DNA of 64,000 nt from Polaribacter sp. IC066 (GTDB taxonomy: Bacteria; Bacteroidota; Bacteroidia; Flavobacteriales; Flavobacteriaceae). Made by a program: the position numbers and the translations under genes. Below the pieces are notes generated by a model. The model did no database searches and was not told where the DNA came from. It saw nothing but the letters and a program-made list of their open reading frames with translations. This document shows, one piece after another, positions 47,005 to 56,883 of this stretch. Location of the stretch: NCBI RefSeq assembly GCF_007997085.1, contig NZ_VORR01000011.1, positions 33,750 through 97,749 of the forward strand, given 5' to 3'. Each line of letters opens with the position of its first letter. The first letter of the stretch is position 1.

Positions 47005-48255
47005 TTAGTCATTTTTTAAAGCATGGTCTATGGAAATATTTTGACCAGACCAAATTTTCTTTTGTGTCCAAGGTTCATAAGGGGTACTCCAAAATGAATC
47101 TTGTGTTGGTAAGCCTAAAACCAAAAAAACCTCTGAACACAAATACAAACTTCCTGTAGAAATATAACTTTCTCCTAAATTTGGCTGCGCCCCATAAAAC
47201 CCAATTTGTAACCAACCATTTTCATCAAAAGTACCTTTTGCATTTAATTGATTTTCTATGAGTAAATGCAAAGCAGAGCGGACTTGAGCTGGCTTAATTT
47301 CTTCTGGTAATTCTTTAAAAAGAGCTATTTGTGATAGTAATTGGAATGCCCCAAAGCGATATACAATGGATCTGCCAATTGGAGGATACGTGCCATCCGG
47401 AGAAATTAATCGTTCTTGTATAGTAGCATACCTTTTGGCTCGTTTTAAAACTTTATTATAATCCTCTTTGCGATCCTTATTTTTTTCAATCATTGTTTTT
47501 AAAATATCTAACAGCATCGGTTGAATTACAAAACTATTATAATAATCCCATCGAAAATAATTTCCGTCACCATACATACCATCTCCTAAATACCATGCTT
47601 CATGTTTATTTAACCCATAATCCAAGCGCTTCCTATCGGCACTGTCATCAAACTTAAGTAAGGCAGCTTCAACCATTCCAGAAAAAAGTAGCCAATTATT
47701 ATCATGAGGTTTTATAATTCGGGTAGATTTTAATGCTTTTATTACGTTTGCTTTTGTCTTGGCATCTAAAGGTTCCCATAATTGGTTTGGTGCTCTAATT
47801 AATGCTTGTGCAAAAAATGCAGCATCTACTAATGGCTGCTTATCAATAGTAAAATTCATAAAATCTGCAGCTTCCGGATTCGTGGCATTATGAATACACT
47901 TTCGAGCCAAATTGATGTATTTTGCACGTAATATTCCTTCATCTGTTTCATCTGGTCCCAACTCTAACCATGGCGCCATTCCAGAAAGCAACCTCCCAAA
48001 AGCCTCTAAATACATAACATGTTTTAAATCTCTTTTACTATTTGGATTTGCTTCTGGTAATTGTATTTTTAACTCATTTTTGCTTAATGCCATTAAAACG
48101 GGATCTCCAATTTTTAGTAATGAAGCCACAAAAAAATCACGTACTTCTTTTGGCGTATATTTATGTAATTCTTGTTTTTGAGCATATAAGTTTTGGATTG
48201 TTAAAAATAAAAAACCTAAACTAAATAAGGTGTTTTTTAAAGTTCTCATACTCAT
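47005..48255 (-). CDS. DUF2264 family protein, probable glycan-degrading alpha/alpha-barrel enzyme
   Basis: 416 residues with a signal peptide (about 1-25). Typical DUF2264 stretches are YLEAFGRLLSGMAPWLEL, NPEAADFMNFTIDKQPLVDA, NNWLLFSGMVEAALLKF, YLGDGMYGDGNYFRWDYYNS and SPDGTYPPIGRSIVYRFGAF. From memory some members of this family are beta-glucuronidases (GH154), which would suit a uronic-acid-containing substrate; the exact family number should be treated as likely rather than certain. It is the last gene of the five-gene minus-strand operon that starts at 54771, about 100 bp after the sulfatase. A dead paralogue lies at 21232-22491. Confidence 0.85.
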   Translation of the reverse strand: MSMRTLKNTLFSLGFLFLTIQNLYAQKQELHKYTPKEVRDFFVASLLKIGDPVLMALSKNELKIQLPEANPNSKRDLKHVMYLEAFGRLLSGMAPWLELGPDETDEGILRAKYINLARKCIHNATNPEAADFMNFTIDKQPLVDAAFFAQALIRAPNQLWEPLDAKTKANVIKALKSTRIIKPHDNNWLLFSGMVEAALLKFDDSADRKRLDYGLNKHEAWYLGDGMYGDGNYFRWDYYNSFVIQPMLLDILKTMIEKNKDRKEDYNKVLKRAKRYATIQERLISPDGTYPPIGRSIVYRFGAFQLLSQIALFKELPEEIKPAQVRSALHLLIENQLNAKGTFDENGWLQIGFYGAQPNLGESYISTGSLYLCSEVFLVLGLPTQDSFWSTPYEPWTQKKIWSGQNISIDHALKND

Positions 48256-48358
48256 TTCAATAATTATTATGGTTGATTTTTAAATTTTATATACTACAAA
48301 CCAATTAGTTTTTACTTTAGCTAATTTCTTCCGGTACCATTTTATATTTGAAATGGTC

Positions 48359-49768
48359 TTATTTCTTTTTAAGAAAATCTGCTCCCCATTTTTCACGTAA
48401 TTCTATAGACAATTGGGCAACTAACTCTTTATACTTTGGTTTTTCAGCTAAATTATCTAGTTCTAAAGCATCTGTTTTGTGGTCAAACAACATCCGTTCA
48501 TACGTAACGCCTTTTTTATCTGTCCACTCTGTGTAAAATAAATTGCCTTTTATTAAAGTTACACCATCTTTAAATTTACTAACGGCCCAATTTTTTTTAC
48601 TTTTTTCTCCATTAATAATAGGGACAAAACTTTTTCCTTCTACAGTATTTGGTATTTTTAGACCCGTTAGATCACACAAAGTTGGATAAATATCTATAAA
48701 TTCTGTTATGTCATTTGATATTTCTCCTTTTGTTCTTCCAGGAACTTTTATGAGTAAAGGAGCTCTTAAAGCCGTTTCAAAATTAACATGTTTAGACCAC
48801 ATCTTGTGATCTCCAAGATTCCAACCATGATCTCCCCATAGAACTACAATCGTATTTTCTGCCAAACCTGTTGTTTCTAATTCATCTAAAACCAAGCCAA
48901 TTTGCGCATCTGCGTAGCTTACAGCAGCATAATATCCATGAATTAATTCTTTTGCCAAGGATTCTGGTAAATCTCCATTTTTAGGAATATTTTCATAATT
49001 ACGTAATTCTCCAAAATTATGATAGGCTGTTTCTGGAATCGATTTTGGTCGTAAATAACTTGCTGGTAATTCAATATCCTCTCTGTCATATAAATCCCAA
49101 TATTTCTTTGGTGCACAAAAAGGTAAATGTGGTTTTACAACGCCCATAGTTAAGAAAAATGGCTCTTTAGATGTTTTTAATTTTTGTAAATCACGAATAA
49201 CTTTTAACGCTAATTTGCCATCAACATACACAGAATCGTGCACATCTGCAGATTCAAAAGGCAAACCACGAAAGGTGTTTTGACGTATTTCTTGACTTTC
49301 TTTTAGCGCATAATTCCATAATTCGTCTGCTTTCCAAATTTCATTCCAAGCGGTGGCATCATCATTTTCATGATGGTATATTTTACCATTTGAAATAGTT
49401 TTATAACCGTTTTGTTTTAATAACATTGGAAGTGAAACTGCAGTTGGGTTATCTTTATCTTTCCTTGTGGAATAGCCCAAAAACCGATTTCGAGTTGGTC
49501 TCGTTCCTGTTAATAAACTTGCCCTAGAGGCGCCACAAACTGGAATATTACAATATGCACGATTAAAGACTAAACTGCTTGCAGCCAGTCTGTCTAAATT
49601 AGGAGATTTTATATGATTTGCTCCATAAAAATTTAATTCTGGGCGTAAATCATCAACTGCAATAAATAGGATATTTGGTTTCACATCCACCTTAATTTCT
49701 TGCTTTGCTACTTCTCCTTTGCACGAAACAAAAAAAGATACTAATATTAATACTACAATTGATTTCAT
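48359..49768 (-). CDS. S1-type sulfatase (iduronate-2-sulfatase-like), lipoprotein
   Basis: 469 residues. Lipobox in FFVSCKG (Cys16). Metal site FIAVDD (Asp39/40), and the modified-residue motif CGASR (Cys78, converted to formylglycine by a maturase not in this window), followed by SLLTGTRPT. Further family marks are [26 protein letters not shown] and [20 protein letters not shown]. It hydrolyses sulfate esters of saccharides. It sits 3 bp after another sulfatase, so the two are translated from one message. Iduronate-type specificity is inferred from the KPHLPF and WGDHGW context only. Confidence 0.92.
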   Translation of the reverse strand: MKSIVVLILVSFFVSCKGEVAKQEIKVDVKPNILFIAVDDLRPELNFYGANHIKSPNLDRLAASSLVFNRAYCNIPVCGASRASLLTGTRPTRNRFLGYSTRKDKDNPTAVSLPMLLKQNGYKTISNGKIYHHENDDATAWNEIWKADELWNYALKESQEIRQNTFRGLPFESADVHDSVYVDGKLALKVIRDLQKLKTSKEPFFLTMGVVKPHLPFCAPKKYWDLYDREDIELPASYLRPKSIPETAYHNFGELRNYENIPKNGDLPESLAKELIHGYYAAVSYADAQIGLVLDELETTGLAENTIVVLWGDHGWNLGDHKMWSKHVNFETALRAPLLIKVPGRTKGEISNDITEFIDIYPTLCDLTGLKIPNTVEGKSFVPIINGEKSKKNWAVSKFKDGVTLIKGNLFYTEWTDKKGVTYERMLFDHKTDALELDNLAEKPKYKELVAQLSIELREKWGADFLKKK

Positions 49769-49771
49769 ATT

Positions 49772-51310
49772 TTATTTATCTGCTTTTACAACTTTACCGC
49801 TAGTTCTTTCTTTTTGTTCCCTAAAATAAGGTTGATAGTCATATTTTGATTTTTCATCCCACTGCACATTTACCTTTGGCAAATATTCTTTTAACTTATT
49901 TATAGTTTCTTTATACTTAGGCTTGTTTGCGATGTTAGTCCATTCATTCGGATCTGTTTTATGATCATACAATTCTTCAGTGCCGTCTTCATAACGAATG
50001 TATCGAAATTCATCTACTTTTAGAGAATGGTTGTTCATTCCATACGTAGTAATCGCTTTGGTATCTTTTAGAACTTCATTATTTGTCATCATTGATACTA
50101 AACTTACGCCTTCATTTCTAGTATACGCTGGCAAACCACATAATTCTAAAAGCGTCGGATATATTGAAAGCATTTCAACAGGTTGGTCAATTTTTTTTCC
50201 TTTTGGCAAACTTGGTGCTGCAAAGATTAAAGGTGCATTTGTTGCCGTCTCCCATAATGCATGTTTGGCAAATGTGCCTTTTTCTCCCATACGATAACCG
50301 TGATCTGACCATAAGACGATGATTGTATTGTCATTGTATTCACTACTTTCTAGCGCGTCTAAAACACGCCCTAATTCATAATCTACAAAACTGATACAAG
50401 CTAAATAGGCTTGAATAATTTTTTTCCATTCGCCCGATTCTTTTGCCCATTCTGTAGAAGGCATCATTGGGAGATCGTTTATTTGAAGCCCGATTGACGG
50501 GATATCATTTAAATCATCAGCTTGATAAGGTGGTACAGAAATGCCTTCTAAAGGATGTAAATCAAACCACTTTTGAGGAACATAAAAGGGCACATGAGGT
50601 CTCAAAAAACCCAACGCCATAAAGAAAGGCTGGTCGTATTTTTTTTGTAAACGTTCTAGTACCCAATTTGCAGATTCATGATCTGGCATTAACGAGTCTT
50701 TTTCTGGAAAAGCTCCCCAATCTGTACTTGTTTTTCCAAATTTTTCCTTCCTTTCTTTAGAAGTTCCAAAACCATCCCAAGCAAACCTTTCTTTGGGATA
50801 AGGCCCAAAACCATTTACTCGTCCTCCAGATTCATTAAATACATTTTTTGGGGCGTGTTTATGAAATATTTTTCCTATTCCCATTGTGTAATAGCCATTC
50901 TGTTGAAAATATTCAGGAAGGAAAGTAATGTCTTTTGTAGCTGGGTTTTCTGGTCTTCGGATATCATCATCATTTGTCATACCATAAATACCTGTGGTAG
51001 AAGGTCGCAAACCTGTCATTACCGACGCTCTAGATGGACCGCACAAAGGCGCTTGACTATGTGCATCAGTAAATACAACTCCTTTAGCCGCTAATCTATC
51101 GAAATTTGGAGTTTTGGTATTCGAAAATGCATTTATTGGGCTAATCCAACTATTTAAATCATCCACAGAAATAAATAATACATTGGGTTTCTCTTTTTCT
51201 GACTCTTGAACCACTTCCTTTTTTGTGTTTTTTCCACAGGAAATTACTAAACCGAAGATGACAAGAATAAAGCCTAAATTTATAAAAGAATCTAATATGT
51301 TTTTCTTCAT
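49772..51310 (-). CDS. S1-type sulfatase (iduronate-2-sulfatase-like), lipoprotein
   Basis: 512 residues. Lipobox in GLVISCGKN (Cys25). Metal-binding FISVDD (Asp50/51), catalytic CGPSR (Cys90) followed by SVMTGLRPSTTGIYG, then FLRPHVPFYVPQKWFDLHP and VLWSDHGYRMGEKGTFAKH. It is paralogous to the next gene (48359) but clearly diverged, so the pair probably attacks two different sulfate positions. It lies 74 bp after the esterase and 3 bp before the second sulfatase. Confidence 0.92.
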   Translation of the reverse strand: MKKNILDSFINLGFILVIFGLVISCGKNTKKEVVQESEKEKPNVLFISVDDLNSWISPINAFSNTKTPNFDRLAAKGVVFTDAHSQAPLCGPSRASVMTGLRPSTTGIYGMTNDDDIRRPENPATKDITFLPEYFQQNGYYTMGIGKIFHKHAPKNVFNESGGRVNGFGPYPKERFAWDGFGTSKERKEKFGKTSTDWGAFPEKDSLMPDHESANWVLERLQKKYDQPFFMALGFLRPHVPFYVPQKWFDLHPLEGISVPPYQADDLNDIPSIGLQINDLPMMPSTEWAKESGEWKKIIQAYLACISFVDYELGRVLDALESSEYNDNTIIVLWSDHGYRMGEKGTFAKHALWETATNAPLIFAAPSLPKGKKIDQPVEMLSIYPTLLELCGLPAYTRNEGVSLVSMMTNNEVLKDTKAITTYGMNNHSLKVDEFRYIRYEDGTEELYDHKTDPNEWTNIANKPKYKETINKLKEYLPKVNVQWDEKSKYDYQPYFREQKERTSGKVVKADK

Positions 51311-51384
51311 AATACGTATTGTAAAAAATTAATTTAATTATTTTGTAAAATTTTTTATTTGTTAGTTTAAAATCAATCAACAAA

Positions 51385-52317
51385 CTATTCAGTAAATAAA
51401 GCTGTTTCTTTTTGAAGCCATTCTTCTAATGCAATTGTCCAATCTACTCCCGTCTTCTTAAAATTTAAACCAAAGCCATGACCCCCTTTTTCCAATTCGA
51501 CATATTTATAGTTTACATCATTTTTTTTTAAGCTATCACTATACAATTCACTATTTTGGGGAACTACACCTGTATCATCTTTTGCATGTACGATAAAAGT
51601 TGGAGGCGTATTTTTACTAACTTGATGTTCTTGTGAGTAATAATTTAATAAAGATTTATTTTCCTGTTTACTCCCTAAAAGGTTTTTAACTGAACCTTTA
51701 TGAACAAATGGTGAATCGAAAGTAATAACTGGATATATTAAAATAGAAACTGCATGTTTTAATTCTTTTGGCTTTACATCTGGGGCTAAAATAACATCCG
51801 TTAGATTGGCTAATGAAGCAGCTAAATGCCCACCTGCTGAAGATCCAATAACTGCTATTTTATTTTCATTTACAGACCAATTCGTAGAATTTTGATGCAT
51901 AATTGACAATGCCTTTTGCGCATCACAAAGGGGAACTTTTTCTTGTGAATTAACAATACGAGCATCTGGCAATCTGTACTTTAAGATAGCTACGACATTA
52001 AAACCCATTTTAAGAAAGTGTTTTGCATTGCCTTCTCCGTTATTCTTACCAACTACCACTCTAGCATATCCTCCACCTGGAATAATTAATAAAGAGGCTC
52101 CATTCTTTTTTAAGCTATCATTTTTAAAAATATAAAGTTCAGGTTTAGAAATTTGACTATAGCGCATTCCTTCTTCTCCCAGAATTTCTTCCAGAACAAT
52201 ATTCTCTTTATTAAAGGGTACATTTCCGTCTTTATATAGCGGAATAATCTCTTTACTATAATTTTGCGAAAAACAACAAATACTAAAAAAAAGAAATATT
52301 ACTTTTAACTGTTTCAT
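51385..52317 (-). CDS. Alpha/beta hydrolase, carbohydrate acetylesterase type
   Basis: 310 residues with a signal peptide (about 1-18). Oxyanion-type IPGGGYARVV, nucleophile elbow GSSAG with Ser160, acid in HAKDDTGVV and His in GGHGFG near the C-terminus. This is the pattern of acetylxylan/feruloyl esterase-like enzymes frequent in polysaccharide loci. It lies 36 bp after the BNR-4 gene and before two sulfatases, so it probably removes acyl groups from the same polymer. Substrate is inferred from context. Confidence 0.85.
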   Translation of the reverse strand: MKQLKVIFLFFSICCFSQNYSKEIIPLYKDGNVPFNKENIVLEEILGEEGMRYSQISKPELYIFKNDSLKKNGASLLIIPGGGYARVVVGKNNGEGNAKHFLKMGFNVVAILKYRLPDARIVNSQEKVPLCDAQKALSIMHQNSTNWSVNENKIAVIGSSAGGHLAASLANLTDVILAPDVKPKELKHAVSILIYPVITFDSPFVHKGSVKNLLGSKQENKSLLNYYSQEHQVSKNTPPTFIVHAKDDTGVVPQNSELYSDSLKKNDVNYKYVELEKGGHGFGLNFKKTGVDWTIALEEWLQKETALFTE

Positions 52318-52353
52318 TAAACTTGTTTTTTTTAAATAATAAATACTAAAAAT

Positions 52354-54771
52354 TTACTTAATTACCAATTTACTATTGTAGCTTTTTTGATTTTCCCCAA
52401 TCACCTTGATAATATATATTCCTGCTTTAAAACTACCGTTATTAACTATTTGTATTCTTTTTGAAGCAGTTGTTTTTTTATAGATTGTTTTACCTAAAAG
52501 ATTATAAATTGTAACGTTTGCTTTCCCTATTTCACTAATATCAATAGTAAAACTATCTTTAGTTGGGTTTGGATATACTTTAATACCAATTGGATTGATA
52601 ACTATATTTTCTGTACTTAAAGTAGTGGTTGATTCCGCTATCCATTTAGTTCTATCATCTTGTGTGGTGCTCCATTCAATTAAATCATTTGTTTGATGCA
52701 CTAAAAATCGATCACCTGTTTTTGTTTTAAAACGATAGGTTCCATCAGATTCATAAATTACGGTCCATTGTTTATCTGAATCTTCTCTTGGTGCAGTAAA
52801 TATTGTATTGATAATTTCTCCCTCTGGACTTGCAGCAGCTCTTAAAATTCCTCTAGAGGTTTTACTTTCTATATTGTAATAATCTCCAGCTTTTATAATT
52901 TCCCATTCCTTATCTATACCTTCGCTAGAGTCACTAGCAATAACGTCTGCACCTTCAGAGTCAAGATATTTACCAGTAACTGCATTTTTAAATCGATAAA
53001 TAGCTCCCGTTAAATCTGTATAATCCGTCAAAACAACATTTACCGCAACGGCTGTTGAGGCTACTGTTTCGTTATTATTATTGTATGCAATTGCTTGAAC
53101 TGTATAAGTACCAGCCGTATCTGGCGTCCAATTTAAGATATAAGGTGCTGCTGTTGCTTCACCAAATAAAGCGTTATCAATTAAAAATTCTACTTTGGTA
53201 ATACTTCCATTTTCGTCTGTAGCATTGGCAAATAATCGAATTTCTTCGTCTGTTTTGTAGGTATTATTATCTAAAGGTGAGTTCAGGGTTATTCTAAAAT
53301 CATCCTTAACAATTCCTAAATCTATAATTTGAAGGTATAGTGGTTGTGCACTACCCGTTTTATTTTCCATCAGGTAGTAATAGATTTTATCATCAGCAAT
53401 ATAAACCACACCATGATCAAATGTTTTTCCTGTAGTTGCCTGGTAAACTCTAGTAAAATTATTTGTCCCACCTGCACTTTTGTCAACAAATACTCTACCT
53501 CCTTCTAATCCAACAACATAAATATCATTACCAGAGGTGTAAATTGATTCTGCTCCAGTAAAATCTTCAGATGTAATAAAATCCGCTGCTCCTGCTGGTT
53601 TATAGGTATGTAGATATTTTACTACTCCAAATTGAAGATCTCTAACTCTACTTATCATGTGCACATCTCCTCGGTCTGTTACTGTCCAGTCAAAACCATT
53701 TACGATACTTATTTTATCTGTTTGTGTCGTTGCTACATAATCTCCAGGCTCCATCACTTTTGTTATATCCGCATCAACTAAAGGCAAATTAAAAGATTCT
53801 CCTTTATGATTTTTCCACTGATCTAGACCATCTTGGTTATCTGAATAGGCATAATAAACGCCATTCTGGTATAAATATTTATCATCTTTATTAGCTCTTC
53901 TTTGAAAACCAACTCTAATTTTACCATTTACATATTTCATGTTGCCATACAATCCCCAATTAACGTCTCCGCCATTATTTTTGGCGTTTAAGATATTAAA
54001 TTGCGTAAAGTTAGACCAAGAGGAAGTACTCGCATTGTATTTAGAAAATTTATAAGCTCCATTATCATTGCCACCTGCGCGCATGTACATAAATAAATCT
54101 CCGCTGTCATTTAAAAAAAATTGCGGATAGGTCAACGCTGCAAAATTACTGTAATCTTCTCCACCATTCAAGCTTAAATGCTTGTAGCCACCTGTTGTGT
54201 TTTTTACAAATTTATCTAATGTAAATTCATTATCAGGCAAAGAGGCTACGTCTTTTAAAGAATAAGAATATCTAAAATAATCGTCACTTAAGCTTCCATC
54301 TGATGGTAACGTTCTGCTATAAGCATGCATATCGTACAGTAAATGAATAGTGCCGTCTAAAGGACTTATTGCAACGGCTATAGTATTGTGAGATTCGCCA
54401 ATCCACCATTTGTTTTGATAACCAGTATGTCTGTGCGGAAACTCAATATCTACAATTACACCTGTTTCTTTATTTAAACGACTTAACATTACATGACGAT
54501 CTGTTTTATCTCCTTTATACCAAGTAAGAAATACATATTTGCCATAGGTTTTTACACAATCTCCATGTGCAGAAATATTTCTCCCAAAAAAATAGTTGTA
54601 AGGCGCGCTATCGCCATTATCAAGAGCAGTCGCATTTACTTTAGCACCATTAAAATGCAATCCAAAATCTGTTATTTTAACTTCGCTCTCTAAAGTTGCT
54701 TGTGCGTTAAAAGAAATAGTAGCAACTAAAAAAATGAATAACAATAAGTTTGATTGGTGCTTTTTTATCAT
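52354..54771 (-). CDS. BNR-4 propeller protein (putative polysaccharide lyase) with Ig-like, lectin and T9SS domains
   Basis: 805 residues. Signal peptide about 1-24. A BNR-4 beta-propeller (about 40-480) has WWIGESHNTIAVAISPLDGT (His128) and IHLLYDMHAYS (His143, His149), a histidine pattern like that of propeller lyases (PL24/PL25-type ulvan lyases and relatives). Then an Ig-like domain (about 490-590, ITKVEFLIDNALFGEATAAP), a ricin-type beta-trefoil (about 592-715, DLTGAIYRFKNAVTGKYLDS and later Q/KxW motifs), and a T9SS type A domain (725-805). It is expected on the cell surface. It is first in the operon with esterase, two sulfatases and DUF2264, and has the shared upstream motif at 54857. 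The exact PL family is not certain. Confidence 0.8.
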   Translation of the reverse strand: MIKKHQSNLLLFIFLVATISFNAQATLESEVKITDFGLHFNGAKVNATALDNGDSAPYNYFFGRNISAHGDCVKTYGKYVFLTWYKGDKTDRHVMLSRLNKETGVIVDIEFPHRHTGYQNKWWIGESHNTIAVAISPLDGTIHLLYDMHAYSRTLPSDGSLSDDYFRYSYSLKDVASLPDNEFTLDKFVKNTTGGYKHLSLNGGEDYSNFAALTYPQFFLNDSGDLFMYMRAGGNDNGAYKFSKYNASTSSWSNFTQFNILNAKNNGGDVNWGLYGNMKYVNGKIRVGFQRRANKDDKYLYQNGVYYAYSDNQDGLDQWKNHKGESFNLPLVDADITKVMEPGDYVATTQTDKISIVNGFDWTVTDRGDVHMISRVRDLQFGVVKYLHTYKPAGAADFITSEDFTGAESIYTSGNDIYVVGLEGGRVFVDKSAGGTNNFTRVYQATTGKTFDHGVVYIADDKIYYYLMENKTGSAQPLYLQIIDLGIVKDDFRITLNSPLDNNTYKTDEEIRLFANATDENGSITKVEFLIDNALFGEATAAPYILNWTPDTAGTYTVQAIAYNNNNETVASTAVAVNVVLTDYTDLTGAIYRFKNAVTGKYLDSEGADVIASDSSEGIDKEWEIIKAGDYYNIESKTSRGILRAAASPEGEIINTIFTAPREDSDKQWTVIYESDGTYRFKTKTGDRFLVHQTNDLIEWSTTQDDRTKWIAESTTTLSTENIVINPIGIKVYPNPTKDSFTIDISEIGKANVTIYNLLGKTIYKKTTASKRIQIVNNGSFKAGIYIIKVIGENQKSYNSKLVIK

Positions 54772-54856
54772 TGAGGTTTGAATTTAAAATGAACACAAGA
54801 ATTATGAGCTTGATACTTTCAGGATATTTATTTAGCAATTTAAGTTATTATCAATT

Positions 54857-54891
54857 CACAAAAGTCCTAAAAGAGGATGGTTTTTATTTTA
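54857..54891 (-). promoter_or_regulatory. Shared upstream motif, copy c (ahead of the 54771 operon)
   Basis: Minus-strand TAAAATAAAAACCATCC then TCTTTTAGGACTTTTGTG; the core is the same as copy a except for two bases. The start codon is about 90 bp downstream. Just to its right (54899-54915), TGTCCCGTCCTGAAATAGCG looks like the end of a further lost insertion sequence. Confidence 0.62.
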
Positions 54892-55064
54892 AACTTATGT
54901 CCCGTCCTGAAATAGCGAAAATTAAGTAATTAAAACAATAGAGGTAGTAAGGTTATAATCAGATTTAGGGCAAATAAAAGACTTTTTCGAGCACTTTAGA
55001 AACAGAGGAATTATCTTGATTTACTTTCATAATATCCGCAATAAAACTCCACTATTTTTTTACT

Positions 55065-56374
55065 GGAGTGGCTACCTTTGATGTGACGATTTTTATAAGC
55101 TTATTAATTTTATAGTTGACATATGGCAAAAAAGTATGACAATGAATTTAAAGTTATGATAATCGAACTATTAAATTCCGGTATTAAAACGAAACAAGTT
55201 AGTGAGGATTATGGCTGAAGCATTAGCATTGTTGGGTGCTGGAAACGCAAACACAAGTTGAAATCTGTAGATTTTTCCAAAAAGAAGGAAATATCTACAG
55301 AAGCTCAAGAACTTAAAGCACTAAAGAAGGAGTTAAAGAATGTAAAGATGGAACGTGACATCTTAAAAAAGGCGAGGAACAAACAACCCGAAAACGGTGT
55401 TTTCTCATCTTAATATCAAATATCCAAGAGCGACTTATAAGATATCAATTCATTTTAGAAAACGTGAATATATATCCAGTTGAAAAGATATGTAAATCCA
55501 TGAAAGTTAGTAAAAACGTTTGCTATCATTAGTTTAAAAACAACGATATTATATTTTTAAAAACACGGACAACGCATCTAAAAGAAAGGATTAATGTTAT
55601 TTTTGAGCAAAGTAGAGAAATTTATGGTAGTTATAGAATTCAAAAAAACTAGAACGAGAGGGCTTGATTTATTCCTGCTCTTACATCGGACTACTGATAA
55701 AAGAAATGGGTTTAAGAAGTGTTTTAAAAAGAAAATTTGTAATTACAACTGACTCTAATCATAAATATTTAGTTACTGAAAATGAGTTAAGTAGAGATTT
55801 TTCTAGTCTTAAATAAGGAGAAAAACGGGTGTCTGATATCACTGATATTAGAGTCAATGATGATTGGAATTATTTATTAAACATCGTATATAGTAATGAT
55901 ATAGAGGGTGTTGTATTTAAGTGAGGATATGACTACACAAAATACGGTAATGAAAGCTCGGATTGATGTTCGAAAAACAAGAAACATTAGTAACAGACTT
56001 ATTTTTCATTCAGATAGAGGCGTACAATATGCATCAAACAAAATGACTAATCTCTGTAACTTTAACCTTAAAATAGCCCAAAGTATGAGTAGAAAATATT
56101 TGATATTAAGAACAAAAGCGTAGCTTTTAATAAAAAAGGAATGCTGTAGCTGAAAGTTTTTTTAAAACAATCAAATACGAATGGCTATATCCATTTAAAT
56201 TCACCTCATATAACCAATTATATGACCCGATACAAGGCTATATTCTTTGGTATAATAACGTAAGATTACATGCTAGTTTAGGATATCTCTCACCTCTATA
56301 AATGGAAATAAAATTGAGAGGATTTATTAAAAAAGTAGCTTCATAAAATAGTCACAAATTTACTAGGTAGTCCA
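55065..56374 (+). mobile_element. IS3-family insertion sequence, full length but inactivated
   Basis: 1310 bp. Left end TGGAGTGGCTACC and right end (other strand) TGGACTACCTAG, with GTGAC and ATTTT shared further in, are imperfect inverted repeats. OrfA (55124-55413) has a TGA inside the HTH. OrfB is broken by several stops but shows REIYGSYRIQK, VSDITDIRVN-like and LIFHSDRGVQYAS (DDE region; open piece 55908-56123). The left 478 bp are nearly identical to 608-1085 in the same orientation. Its right end lies directly against the GH30 fragment. No target duplication was seen. Confidence 0.85.
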
Positions 56375-56379
56375 ATGAA

Positions 56380-56873
56380 GCGTATCCATACAAAAAAAGC
56401 TTATTTTTACCGAAGGTTGCAATGAAGTATACGATTTAGAAAGATTAGAAAACGAAGATCCGAAATTAGAAGAACGTTATGGGAACGCTACGATTAATGA
56501 TTTTAATAACGGAACCGTGGCTTGGACAGATTGGACTATTTTATTAGATCAAACAGGTGGCCCAAATCATGTTGGCAATCTATGCTTTGCACCAGTGCAC
56601 GGAAATACAATTACAGATGAATTTACTTTTACCAATTTATTTTACTATATTGGCCACTTTTCGGAATTTACAAGACTTGGTGCAAAAAGAATTAGTAGTG
56701 CTACAAGTTCAAATAGTATCATTTTTACAGCTTTTAAAAATCTAGACAATAGCATTATAATTATGACCATGAATAGTAGTGATGTACCTTTAGAATATTC
56801 TATTACTATGAATTCGAAAACATCAAAATTAAATTCAAAACCACATTCAATACAAACAATAGTATTCAATTAA
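56380..56873 (+). pseudogene. C-terminal fragment of a GH30-type glycosidase
   Basis: The frame reads KKLIFTEGC (the GH30 nucleophile region, normally FTExC), then NDFNNGTVAWTDWTILLDQT, GGPNHVGNLCFAPVH, FYYIGHFSEFTRLGAKRI and a final beta-sandwich strand, ending at 56873. The N-terminal two thirds were lost where the IS3 element ends at 56374, and there is a frameshift in a seven-A run. It lies 10 bp before the sugar transporter, so the two were once one transcript. In GH30 families the enzyme is a beta-glucosidase, xylosidase or glucuronidase; the original specificity cannot be told. Confidence 0.82.
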
Positions 56874-56883
56874 TTGATCACTT

